Position numbers and translations under genes: made by a program
The notes under the pieces: generated by a model
What the model saw: the letters and a program-made list of their open reading frames with translations, nothing else
What the model was told of the DNA's origin: nothing
Databases searched by the model: none
Source of the DNA: Clostridiales bacterium
Lineage (GTDB): Bacteria; Bacillota; Clostridia; Oscillospirales; Butyricicoccaceae
Length of the DNA: 14,949 nt
Assembly (NCBI GenBank): GCA_019420045.1
Contig: JAHZHY010000286.1
Location: 1-14,949 of the forward strand
Direction: 5' to 3'
Shown here: positions 6,467 through 14,086 of the stretch, piece after piece
Layout: each line of letters starts with the position of its first letter
How positions within the stretch are numbered: position 1 is the first letter of the stretch

Positions 6467-8847
6467 CGGAATTGCAGAAAAAATCCTGCCGCACTCTGGA
6501 ACTGCACAAGGTTCTGGAGCTGCTGGAAAAAGAAGCGGTTTCCCCCCGGGCCAAGGAAATGGCCCGGGCGCTGGAGCCGGAAGACAATCTGGTGGGCTGT
6601 GAGCGTTTGCAGCAGCAGACCGAGGACGCCGTCCGCCTGGCGGGGATGCTGGGCAGTCCTTCCTTCTCCGGTGTACGGGATGTGTCCGCCGGATTGGAAC
6701 GGGCCAAGGTGGGCGGCAGCCTGAATATGAAGGAACTGCTGGACATCGGCGCTTTGCTGCGGGCGGCCCGCACCGGAAAAGGATACCTGGAAAAGGACAC
6801 CCAGGTGGAAACCGTTCTGGCCGATTACTTCCGCCGCCTCAGCGGGAATAAATACTTGGAGGATAAAATTGAGCAATCTATCCTCTCGGAAGAAGAAATT
6901 GCCGACACAGCCAGCTCGGAACTGCGGGAGATCCGGCGGCGTATCCGCACATCTGCCTCCCGCATCCGGGAGACGCTGAACCGGATCATCTCTTCTCCCA
7001 GCTACGCCAAAGTGCTCCAGGATACCGTGGTCACCACCCGGGGCGACCGGTATGTGGTGCCGGTGAAAGCGGAGTTCAAAGGGAGCATTCCCGGCCTGGT
7101 GCACGATGTGAGTTCCAGCGGAGCCACGGTGTTTGTGGAGCCTATGCAGGTGGTGGAGCTGAACAACACCATCCGGGAAGAGCGCTCCAAGGAGAAAAAC
7201 GAGATTGACCGGATCCTGATGGAGCTGTCGGCAGAGGTGGGAGCCTTTGCCAACACCATTCAGCAGGACTATGATATTCTGTGCACCCTGGACTTTATCT
7301 TTGCCAAGGCAAAACTGGCCTATAAGATGAAGGCCTGCCGTCCCAAGCTGCTGGAAAAGGGCCAGACCCGTCTGGAACGGGCCCGGCATCCTTTGCTGCC
7401 CCGGGAAACGGCGGTGCCCATCACTTTTACCATCGGCGGCAAGACCGATGCGGTCATCATCACCGGCCCTAATACCGGCGGCAAAACGGTGAGCCTGAAG
7501 ACCCTGGGCCTGCTTACTTTGATGGCCCAGTGCGGCTTGCAGCTGCCCTGCGGAGACGAGAGCACGGTGCGGGTGTGCAAAAACATTCTGGCCGACATTG
7601 GCGACGAGCAGAGCATCGAGCAGTCATTGTCCACCTTCTCCTCTCATATGAAGAATATTGTGGAGATCCTGGAAGAGACGGGAGAAGGTAGCATGGTGCT
7701 GATGGATGAGCTGGGCGCCGGTACCGACCCGGTGGAAGGCGCGGCCCTGGCTGTGGCCATCATCGAGCACCTGCGCCAGCAGGGGGTACTGGTGGCGGCC
7801 ACCACCCACTATGCGGAGCTGAAAACCTATGCTCTGGAAACCCGGGGGGTGGAAAACGCCTCCTGCGAGTTTGATGTGTCCACTCTGAAACCCACCTACA
7901 AGCTGGTGTTCGGCATCCCTGGTAAATCCAATGCCTTTGCCATTTCCCAGCGGCTGGGATTGAGCATGGAGATCATCCAGAAGGCCAAAAGCGGCATGGA
8001 CAGCCAGAACATCCAGTTTGAGGATGTGATCCGCACCCTGGAAGAAAAGCGGCAGCAGATGGAAAACCAGCTGCAGCTGGCAGAGAGGGAGCGGCAGAAA
8101 GCCCAGGAGGACAAAGAGAAGGCGGAAAAGGCCTATGCCTCCATTGAGGAGGAGCGGAAGAAGCTGCTGGAGGATGCCCGGAAACAGGCCCAGAAGCTGA
8201 TCGACGAGGCCCGGAAGGCCGCTGATGATACAGTGGAAGAGCTGCGCCGCCTGCGGCGGGAGCAAAGCCGCAATCCGGCGGAGGAGAACCTGTCCCAGGC
8301 CCGGGCGGTGATGATGGGCCATCTCTCTGAAGCGGAGAAAAAGGCTATCCAGAAAAAGATCAAGAAGCAGGCCGCTCCGCTGCCCCGTCCCTTGCAGAAG
8401 GGAGATGTGGTGGAGATCGTCTCCAACGGGATGCGCTGTACTGTGGTGGAGACTCCCAAACCCGGCCAGCCGGTGCAGCTGTCGGCGGGGATCATGAAGC
8501 TGACGGCCAAGGAAAAGGAATTGCAGCTGATTTCGGCAGCGCCTGCCCAGAAGAAGGAAAAGGGCAGCGTGCGCACCCAGGCGCCTTCCCAGCCCACCAG
8601 AGGCAGCAGCGAGCTGGATCTGCGGGGCATGACGGCGGAAGAAGCGCTGATGGAGCTGGATCGGTTTTTGGATCTGGCCTTCCGGCTGCGCTTGCCCTCG
8701 GCCACCATCATTCACGGCAAGGGCACCGGTGTTTTGCGCCAGGCGGTCCATTCCCGGCTGAAAGGAGCCCGGCAGGTGAAATCCTTCCGTTTGGGCGCCT
8801 ATGGCGAAGGGGAAAATGGCGTGACCATTGTGCAGATGAACATATAA
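6463..8847 (+). CDS. mutS2: MutS2 (RqcU): MutS-like ATPase with Smr domain
   Basis: A 794-residue MutS2. In order: clamp/lever helices, the MutS-type ATPase with Walker A GPNTGGKT at 335-342 and Walker B LMDELGAGTDP with Asp415, a long coiled coil at about 516-602 rich in Glu, Lys and Gln, a small beta domain, and the C-terminal Smr nuclease domain with LDLRG near 718-722 and HGKGTG at 751-756. The mismatch-recognition domain of MutS is absent, as is normal. MutS2 was first tied to suppressing recombination and more recently to splitting collided ribosomes, which would suit the ribosome and repair genes around it. The start uses the ATGA overlap with recO; a longer reading from 6388 would lie inside recO. 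Confidence 0.96.
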   Translation: MTELQKKSCRTLELHKVLELLEKEAVSPRAKEMARALEPEDNLVGCERLQQQTEDAVRLAGMLGSPSFSGVRDVSAGLERAKVGGSLNMKELLDIGALLRAARTGKGYLEKDTQVETVLADYFRRLSGNKYLEDKIEQSILSEEEIADTASSELREIRRRIRTSASRIRETLNRIISSPSYAKVLQDTVVTTRGDRYVVPVKAEFKGSIPGLVHDVSSSGATVFVEPMQVVELNNTIREERSKEKNEIDRILMELSAEVGAFANTIQQDYDILCTLDFIFAKAKLAYKMKACRPKLLEKGQTRLERARHPLLPRETAVPITFTIGGKTDAVIITGPNTGGKTVSLKTLGLLTLMAQCGLQLPCGDESTVRVCKNILADIGDEQSIEQSLSTFSSHMKNIVEILEETGEGSMVLMDELGAGTDPVEGAALAVAIIEHLRQQGVLVAATTHYAELKTYALETRGVENASCEFDVSTLKPTYKLVFGIPGKSNAFAISQRLGLSMEIIQKAKSGMDSQNIQFEDVIRTLEEKRQQMENQLQLAERERQKAQEDKEKAEKAYASIEEERKKLLEDARKQAQKLIDEARKAADDTVEELRRLRREQSRNPAEENLSQARAVMMGHLSEAEKKAIQKKIKKQAAPLPRPLQKGDVVEIVSNGMRCTVVETPKPGQPVQLSAGIMKLTAKEKELQLISAAPAQKKEKGSVRTQAPSQPTRGSSELDLRGMTAEEALMELDRFLDLAFRLRLPSATIIHGKGTGVLRQAVHSRLKGARQVKSFRLGAYGEGENGVTIVQMNI

Positions 8848-8880
8848 AAGAAAAAGAAGTGGGAAGAGAAAGGAACGGTG

Positions 8881-9666
8881 ATGGGGATGCCCGGATTGGG
8901 CACGCTGATCAATATGGGGATGATTCTGGCCGGGAGCCTTGTGGGAATGCTCATCGGCAAGGGCGTGCCCGATCGGTTCAGCAAGATCATTTTTCAGGCT
9001 CTGGGAGCGGCCACTTTCCTCATCGGGCTGTCCGGGGTGTTCACCGGGATGCTTCAGGTGGGGGAAGGCGGAGCTTTGGAGAGCAGTTATACCCTCCTTC
9101 TGATCCTTTCCCTGGCTGTGGGCGGCATTGTGGGTGAACTTCTGCGGCTGGACCGGCTGTTTGACAAGGCGGGAGAGGCTATCAAAAACCGCTTTGGCGG
9201 AAAAGCGGGTGAGCGGGATGTGGGAGCGGGCTTTGCCAACTGCACCATCCTGTTCTGTGCCGGGGCCATGGCTATTGTGGGCTCGGTGCAGGATGGGCTT
9301 CTGGGAGACCCTACCATGCTCATTGCAAAAGGAATGCTGGACGGCATTATGTCGGTGCTCTTTGCCACGGTCTACGGCCTGGTGGGGGTGTCCTTCGCCA
9401 AGTCGGTAGCTTACGGCCTGGGGGTGCCCCTCAGCGCCTTGTCTGTGGGCCTTTACCAGGGGGCGGTAACGCTGCTGGCTGTGCTGATAAAGCCCTATCT
9501 CACCGATCTGGTGGTGACCCAGATGTCCCTGGTGGGCAGCGCCGTTCTGATGCTCATTGCCTTCAACCTGTGGGATGTGAAAAAATTCAATGTGGCAAAC
9601 CTGATTCCGGCCGCCTTTATGCCGCTGCTCTTTTCCCTTTTTCAGGGAGTGCTGGGGCGCCTTTGA
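8881..9666 (+). CDS. DUF554 family membrane protein (YdfK/YqgA-like)
   Basis: A 261-residue, very hydrophobic inner-membrane protein with about seven likely membrane segments. Typical DUF554 elements are the N-terminal LGTLINMGMILAGSLVGMLIG, the central FANCTILFCAGAMAIVGSVQDG and the glycine-rich helices after it. The family includes YqgA of Escherichia coli and YdfK of Bacillus; the transported substrate, if any, is not known. ATG 8881 is preferred over GTG 8878 because AAAGGA at 8869-8874 then has six bases of spacing. It lies 33 bases after mutS2 with no terminator between, so it is probably co-transcribed. Confidence 0.9.
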   Translation: MGMPGLGTLINMGMILAGSLVGMLIGKGVPDRFSKIIFQALGAATFLIGLSGVFTGMLQVGEGGALESSYTLLLILSLAVGGIVGELLRLDRLFDKAGEAIKNRFGGKAGERDVGAGFANCTILFCAGAMAIVGSVQDGLLGDPTMLIAKGMLDGIMSVLFATVYGLVGVSFAKSVAYGLGVPLSALSVGLYQGAVTLLAVLIKPYLTDLVVTQMSLVGSAVLMLIAFNLWDVKKFNVANLIPAAFMPLLFSLFQGVLGRL

Positions 9667-9684
9667 GTTAGGTGTAAATGCCCC

Positions 9685-9713
9685 TTGCACATTCGTGACG
9701 AATCTGTTAAAAT
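9685..9713 (+). promoter_or_regulatory. Promoter of the HPr-like gene
   Basis: TTGCAC (9685-9690), 17 bases, then TAAAAT (9708-9713), 36 bases ahead of the ATG. The spacer holds a small inverted repeat (ATTCG at 9691-9695 and CGAAT at 9699-9703) that could be a regulator site. Confidence 0.75.
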
Positions 9714-9749
9714 AATTACAATAGAAGCATAGAAAGCGGGGTAGCTTAA

Positions 9750-10013
9750 ATGTTTTCCAAAGAAGTTACTGTAAACAATCAGGTGGGCCTGTATGCCAGA
9801 CCGGCCACTTTCTTTATTCAGAAAGCCAATGAATTCCGCAGCACCATCATGGTGGAAAAGGAGAACCGCAAGGTCAACGCCAAGAGTCTTCTGGGCGTGC
9901 TGTCCCTGGGCATTACCAAGGGCACGGTGATCAACATTTCCGCCGAGGGCTCCGATGAAGAAGAGGCTGTCAACGCCCTGTGCACTCTGGTGGCTTCCAA
10001 CTTCGGAGAATAA
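9750..10013 (+). CDS. HPr-like protein with Tyr15 in place of His15 (Crh-like)
   Basis: An 87-residue HPr-fold protein. The active-site loop reads GLYARPA, with Tyr exactly at position 15 where PTS phosphocarriers have the histidine that accepts phosphate from Enzyme I. The regulatory site is kept: AKSLLG puts Ser at 46, the residue modified by HPr kinase/phosphorylase in Firmicutes. This is the same logic as Bacillus Crh, which has Gln15 and Ser46 and serves as a co-regulator with CcpA rather than a sugar phosphocarrier. It has its own promoter and terminator, with only a weak ribosome site (GGGG at 9738-9741). Role in carbon catabolite signalling is inferred; loss of PTS phosphotransfer is expected from the residue. 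Confidence 0.92.
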   Translation: MFSKEVTVNNQVGLYARPATFFIQKANEFRSTIMVEKENRKVNAKSLLGVLSLGITKGTVINISAEGSDEEEAVNALCTLVASNFGE

Positions 10014-10060
10014 GCCTACATACCGGGCAACTGACCCGGGCAGTACACGAACCCATCGCC

Positions 10061-10088
10061 GGCGCCGCATGAAAAACCATGCGGCGCC
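10061..10088 (+). other. GC-rich hairpin overlapping the HPr-gene terminator
   Basis: An 11-bp perfect stem (10061-10071 with 10078-10088) with loop AAAAAC. Its right arm shares 10085-10088 with the left arm of the following terminator stem, so both cannot form completely at once. Confidence 0.75.
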
Positions 10089-10109
10089 CGCTCTTTGTGG
10101 GCGTTTTTT
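10085..10109 (+). terminator. Intrinsic terminator between the HPr-like gene and uvrC
   Basis: A 7-bp stem (10085-10091 with 10097-10103, one G-U pair) with loop TCTTT is followed directly by six Ts (10104-10109). It ends the HPr transcript, or works as an attenuator ahead of uvrC, for which I find no promoter of its own. Confidence 0.78.
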
Positions 10110-10127
10110 CGCCGGAGGACAGGATTT

Positions 10128-11963
10128 ATGTATGAAGAACTGAAGGAAAAAGCCCTTCTGCTCCCTCTTCTGCCTGGAGTGTACATCATGCGGGACGCAG
10201 GGGGAGAGATTATCTATATCGGCAAGGCTAAGGCACTGAAAAACCGGGTGAGCCAGTATTTTTCCAATCTGGCCTCCCATACGCCCAAGACCTTGAAAAT
10301 GGTCTCCCAGGTCCATGATTTTGAGACTATCATCACCGGCAGCGAGTTTGAAGCTTTGCTGTTGGAGTGCGCCCTGATCAAAAAGCACAAGCCCAAATAC
10401 AATATTCTGCTGAAAGACGACAAGGGCTATCCCTTCCTGCGCCTGTCCAAGGAGGAATATCCCCGGTTTTCCATCGTCTCCAAACCGGCGGAGGACGGAG
10501 CACGGTACTTTGGCCCCTATGGCGGCCGCAGCGGAGCAAAAAAAGCATTGGATACCGCATTGCTCACTTTTAAATTGCCCACCTGTTCTTTGAAATTTCC
10601 CCGGGATATCGGCAAAAGCCGCCCCTGTCTCAATGCTCACATCGGCCGATGCTGCGCCGTGTGCTCAGGGAAGGTGTCCAAAGGGGAGTATAGCAGGCTT
10701 ATCAATCAGGTGTGCCGCCTGCTGGATGGAAAATACCAGGGATTGGCGGAAGAGCTGCGCCAGGAAATGGAGCAGGCCGCCGAAGAGATGCAATTTGAGC
10801 GGGCCGCCGCTTTGCGAGACCGGATGCGGGCGGTGGAACGGCTGGGACGGGATCAGCTGATCATCTCCGGCGCCCTTTCTGATCTGGATGTGATCGCCTG
10901 TCAGGTGCTGGGCAGCCGGGGCTGTGTGGTGATGCTCAACTACATCAGCGGCAACCTCTTGGACAAAAAGAAGGAGTTTTTCGACGGTGTTACCCCTGAG
11001 GACATGGGGGATCTGCTGGAAGGGTTCATCAAGCAGTATTACACCATGACCCAGCGCTCTCCCCGGGTGGTGCTGCTGAGCCAGGAGCTGGACGATCAGG
11101 AAATGCTTTCCCAGTGGTTGGGCACATTGCGGAAGGGAAAGGTCTATGTGCAGGTGCCCCAGCGGGGAGAAAAACGGAAGCAGATGGAGCTGGCCATGGA
11201 AAATGCCCGCCAGGAGCTGGAACTTCTGGACAAGCGGGAGCAAAAGACCTCCCGCAGTCTGGAACAGCTGGCGGAGGTCCTGGGGCTTCCGGCCCCGCCT
11301 CAGCGGATCGAAGGGTACGACATTTCCAATCTGGCAGGAACCGGCACGGTGGCGGCCATGACGGTGATGGACAAAGGCCGGTTTCACAAAAGTGCTTACC
11401 GCCGCTTTCAGATCAAGGAAGCGCTGGGCGGGGACGACTATGGCTCCCTGGCCGAGACCATGGACCGGCGCCTCAAACGGGCCGAAGAAGGGGACAAAGG
11501 CTTTTTGCCCCTGCCCGACCTGCTGCTCATCGACGGCGGGCAGGGCCAGGTGAACGCAGTGCACCAGGTGCTCAGAGAGCATGGAAAGAACATCCCGGTG
11601 TTCGGCATGGTGAAAGATGACCATCACCGCACCAGGGCGCTGGTGGACGGCGACGGAAACGAGTTTGGCATCCGCACGAAGCCTGCGGTGTTCTCCCTGG
11701 TGGGCAATTTGCAGGAGGAGACCCACCGGTTTGCCATCGAATATCAGAAAAATCTGCGGGGGCGCAGCGTGAAGGAGAGTACCTTATCCCGCATCCCCGG
11801 TCTGGGAGAACAGCGCATCCGGGCTCTGCGGAAGAAATTCGGTACCCTGGCCGCCATCCGCCAGTGCAGCGAGGAAGAACTGGCCCAGGTTTTGCCCCGG
11901 AATGTGGCGAAACAGGTGCGGGAATATTTTGACGCCCAAGGGGCGAAGGAGGAAAAACCATGA
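10128..11963 (+). CDS. uvrC: Excinuclease ABC subunit C (UvrC)
   Basis: A 611-residue UvrC, full length. The N-terminal GIY-YIG nuclease shows GVY at 17-19 and YIG at 30-32; the UVR helix pair that contacts UvrB begins near 219 (EEMQFERAAALRDRM); the second, RNase H-like nuclease has YDISN with Asp398; and a helix-hairpin-helix DNA-binding motif starts at 556 (IPGLGEQRIRALRKKFG). It makes both incisions in nucleotide excision repair. GGAGG at 10113-10117 precedes the ATG. It overlaps rsmD by ATGA. uvrC follows a terminator, so its expression depends on readthrough or an unseen promoter. Confidence 0.97.
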   Translation: MYEELKEKALLLPLLPGVYIMRDAGGEIIYIGKAKALKNRVSQYFSNLASHTPKTLKMVSQVHDFETIITGSEFEALLLECALIKKHKPKYNILLKDDKGYPFLRLSKEEYPRFSIVSKPAEDGARYFGPYGGRSGAKKALDTALLTFKLPTCSLKFPRDIGKSRPCLNAHIGRCCAVCSGKVSKGEYSRLINQVCRLLDGKYQGLAEELRQEMEQAAEEMQFERAAALRDRMRAVERLGRDQLIISGALSDLDVIACQVLGSRGCVVMLNYISGNLLDKKKEFFDGVTPEDMGDLLEGFIKQYYTMTQRSPRVVLLSQELDDQEMLSQWLGTLRKGKVYVQVPQRGEKRKQMELAMENARQELELLDKREQKTSRSLEQLAEVLGLPAPPQRIEGYDISNLAGTGTVAAMTVMDKGRFHKSAYRRFQIKEALGGDDYGSLAETMDRRLKRAEEGDKGFLPLPDLLLIDGGQGQVNAVHQVLREHGKNIPVFGMVKDDHHRTRALVDGDGNEFGIRTKPAVFSLVGNLQEETHRFAIEYQKNLRGRSVKESTLSRIPGLGEQRIRALRKKFGTLAAIRQCSEEELAQVLPRNVAKQVREYFDAQGAKEEKP

Positions 11964-12514
11964 GAGTGATCACCGGCACGGCCCGGGGACGGAAGCTGGA
12001 GACTCCCAAAGGGCGCAGCACCCGTCCCACCACCGATCGGGTGAAGGAATCCATTTTCAATATCATCCAGTTTGACATCGAAGGACGCCGGGTGCTGGAC
12101 CTGTTTGCAGGTTCGGGACAAATGGGCATCGAATGTCTCTCCCGGGGCGCAGAAAGCTGTGTGTTTGTGGAAAGCGACCCCAGCGCCCAGAAAGTGGTGG
12201 AGCGGAATATTGCCGCCACCGGTTTTGAAGGATGCAGCCGTTTGATCCGGGGAGATGCCTTTGGCGCTCTTTCCAGTCTGCGGGGACAGAAATTCGGTCT
12301 GATTTTGCTGGACCCGCCCTATGGCGGTGAAATGCTCAACCAGGCATTGCGGCAGATAGCGGAAATTGACATCCTGCAAACTGGTGGTATAATAGTATGC
12401 GAAAGCGCCCGGGAGGATCTGATCCAGCCCTTGGAAGAGCCTTATCGGGTGAAAAAGCAGTACCGCTATGGCGCCATCGCCATCACCACCTTCACCCGGG
12501 AGGAAACGAAATGA
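11960..12514 (+). CDS. rsmD: 16S rRNA (guanine-966 N2) methyltransferase RsmD
   Basis: A 184-residue RsmD. The N-terminal MRVITGTARGRKL, the SAM site LDLFAGSG (46-53) and the catalytic DPPY (118-121) are all standard. It methylates guanine 966 of 16S rRNA in the 30S subunit. AGGAGG just upstream of the ATG and ATGA overlaps on both sides show tight coupling to uvrC and coaD; the rsmD-coaD pair is conserved in Firmicutes. Two successive ATA isoleucine codons, rare in this GC-rich region, form the core of an internal promoter near its end. Confidence 0.96.
   Translation: MRVITGTARGRKLETPKGRSTRPTTDRVKESIFNIIQFDIEGRRVLDLFAGSGQMGIECLSRGAESCVFVESDPSAQKVVERNIAATGFEGCSRLIRGDAFGALSSLRGQKFGLILLDPPYGGEMLNQALRQIAEIDILQTGGIIVCESAREDLIQPLEEPYRVKKQYRYGAIAITTFTREETK
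12366..12393 (+). promoter_or_regulatory. Consensus promoter embedded in rsmD, ahead of coaD
   Basis: TTGACA (12366-12371), a 16-base spacer and TATAAT (12388-12393) match sigma-A perfectly, 117 bases before the coaD start. The -10 box is written with the codons GGT-ATA-ATA. Confidence 0.6.
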
Positions 12515-13011
12515 GCCTGGCTATCATCCCCGGAAGCTATGACCCGCCCACCTTGGGTCATGTGGAGCTGATCCGCCGGGCGGCCCGTCTGTTTGACCGG
12601 GTCATCGCTCTGGTGATGGTCAACGATCAGAAACAAGCTCTTTTTTCTTTGGAAGAGCGTTTTTCTCTGGTGAAAGAGAGTGTAGCGGGTATTCCCGGGG
12701 CGGAAGCCGATTTTTTCGGCGGCATGACTTATGATTATATCAAGGACCATGGGGTCAATGCCATCGTCAAGGGACTGCGCAATGAACAAGACTTTACTTA
12801 TGAATGTGAGATCGCCCGTTTTAACCAGCTTCATGCCCCTCAGGCTGAGACCCTGTTTTTATATGCTGAACCCCGTTGGGATCATGTGAGTTCCAGCCGT
12901 GTGAAAGAGGCCTTTCTCGCGGGGGAGGATGTGAGTGGCTGGGTAACGCCGCCTGTAAGGCAGGCGCTGGAACGAAAATTGGGCGAACAGCGTCACAACC
13001 ACCGACAATAA
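12511..13011 (+). CDS. coaD: Phosphopantetheine adenylyltransferase (CoaD)
   Basis: A 166-residue PPAT, the usual size. The nucleotidyltransferase motif PGSYDPPTLGH (7-17) includes the T-x-G-H site; GLRNEQDFTYE is the family's substrate-binding strand; SSSRVKE begins at 127. It transfers AMP from ATP to 4'-phosphopantetheine, the fourth step of coenzyme A synthesis. The start overlaps rsmD by ATGA; a longer frame from 12397 lies within rsmD. The internal promoter in rsmD could supply it separately. Confidence 0.96.
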   Translation: MSLAIIPGSYDPPTLGHVELIRRAARLFDRVIALVMVNDQKQALFSLEERFSLVKESVAGIPGAEADFFGGMTYDYIKDHGVNAIVKGLRNEQDFTYECEIARFNQLHAPQAETLFLYAEPRWDHVSSSRVKEAFLAGEDVSGWVTPPVRQALERKLGEQRHNHRQ

Positions 13012-13029
13012 AGATAGGGGAATGGAACA

Positions 13030-13527
13030 ATGCCGGCAAACACAATCGATGAAATGGTAACCACGCTGTACGAAATGATCCAGGACGCAGGGGGAATCCC
13101 TCTGATGGGAGACCGGTGCGTCATTGAGCGGGAAAAGGCTTTGGATATCCTGGATGAGATCCGGGCCAATATTCCTTCTGATCTGAAAATGGCCCGGGAG
13201 ATCGTGGAAAAGCGCAACGAGATGATCACTGCGGGCAAACGGGAGGCTGAAGTGATCCGCAAGCAGGCGGAAGAGCTGGCCCGGCAGAAGGTCAACGACA
13301 ATGACATCACCAATGAAGCACGCCGCCGCAGCGCCGAGATCATCAATACGGCGGAAAAGCGGGCCAAAGAGCTGATGGGCGCGGCCAATGCCTATTGCGA
13401 CGACGCCATGAAGCGCACCGAGGAGGCCATTGCTCAGGCTTTGGAGGAAGTGCGCTCTTCCCGGGTGAAGTTCCGTCAGGCAGCCCGGGCAGAAAGCCGC
13501 ACTGCGGAAGAGACTGCGCAGGAATAA
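13030..13527 (+). CDS. Coiled-coil cytoplasmic protein of unknown function
   Basis: A 165-residue, strongly charged protein with almost continuous predicted helix from about residue 33 on, rich in Ala, Glu, Lys and Arg, with no membrane segment or signal peptide. It resembles stalk proteins such as ATP synthase subunit b or E and DivIVA-like scaffolds, and similar proteins are often found after coaD in Clostridia; that is memory, not a search. AGGGGA at about 13015-13020 is the ribosome site. It is 18 bases after coaD and ends the operon before a terminator. I do not assign a function; low-complexity helix makes any similarity weak evidence. Confidence 0.8.
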   Translation: MPANTIDEMVTTLYEMIQDAGGIPLMGDRCVIEREKALDILDEIRANIPSDLKMAREIVEKRNEMITAGKREAEVIRKQAEELARQKVNDNDITNEARRRSAEIINTAEKRAKELMGAANAYCDDAMKRTEEAIAQALEEVRSSRVKFRQAARAESRTAEETAQE

Positions 13528-13563
13528 AAAGGAATATAGACATTTGAAATGAATTTGATTGGA

Positions 13564-13605
13564 GCCCCTGGCGCCGGGTCGGTCACCGGCGTTGGGGGCG
13601 TTTTT
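13564..13605 (+). terminator. Intrinsic terminator after the uvrC-rsmD-coaD operon
   Basis: A 14-bp stem (13564-13577 with 13586-13599, three G-U pairs) with an eight-base loop, then T5 at 13601-13605. It closes the operon and starts an AT-rich stretch of about 190 bases that holds only the next promoter. Confidence 0.88.
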
Positions 13606-13698
13606 CATACTTTTTATATGTTTTGAAATATTTTTGCCAAAATAGTGAAAACGGGATATTATTTTTGGAAAATGACGGAAAGAAAACAAAATGCGGGC

Positions 13699-13727
13699 TT
13701 TACACCATTGAAGCGATGTGATACACT
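13699..13727 (+). promoter_or_regulatory. Promoter of the YerC-methyltransferase-hslO unit
   Basis: TTTACA (13699-13704), 17 bases, TACACT (13722-13727), in an AT-rich region and 71 bases ahead of the next start codon. Each box has one or two departures from consensus. Confidence 0.65.
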
Positions 13728-13798
13728 ATAAGTACCTTTTTGAAGGCTTTTTTCCTTTTGAAATTTGGAGAAAATAAAAGACAAAGGGGACTGGGAAG

Positions 13799-14086
13799 AT
13801 GCATGTAAGACCCAAAGAAGAAAGCATGGACGAACTGTTCCGGGCTATTTTGATGCTGAAAGATCTGGATGAGTGCCGGGCTTTTTTTGACGATCTGTGC
13901 ACCGTCACCGAGCTGATGGCCATGCAGCAGCGTCTGATTGTGGCAAAGCTTTTGAAAAAAGGCTGTATTTACAGCGATATTGTGGAAAAGACCGGGGCCA
14001 GCACCGCTACCATCAGCCGTGTCAACCGGGCTCTCAGCTATGGCAAGGGCGGTTATAACATCATTCTGGAGCAGTTGGAGAAATGA
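13799..14086 (+). CDS. YerC/YecD family TrpR-related regulator
   Basis: A 95-residue small helical protein of the YerC/YecD family, related to the tryptophan repressor fold. The helix-turn-helix is at residues 57-79 (IYSDIVEKTGASTATISRV), and ends with the family's YGKGGY signature. AAGGGGA at 13784-13790 gives the start. Its DNA target and ligand are not known; homology to TrpR does not imply tryptophan binding. It overlaps the methyltransferase gene by ATGA, so the two are translated together. Confidence 0.92.
   Translation: MHVRPKEESMDELFRAILMLKDLDECRAFFDDLCTVTELMAMQQRLIVAKLLKKGCIYSDIVEKTGASTATISRVNRALSYGKGGYNIILEQLEK

Noticed and set aside
7624-9690. 688-codon open frame on the minus strand across mutS2 and the DUF554 gene
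   Set aside because: It lies antisense to two confident genes, is rich in His, Gln and Leu as expected for the complement of GC-rich coding DNA, and has no recognisable domain. The same holds for 685-1917, 4006-4983 and 10665-11726.
13728-13798. Leader attenuator before the YerC gene
   Set aside because: A small stem (CCTT/AAGG) precedes a T run near 13750, but four base pairs are too weak to support a regulatory call.
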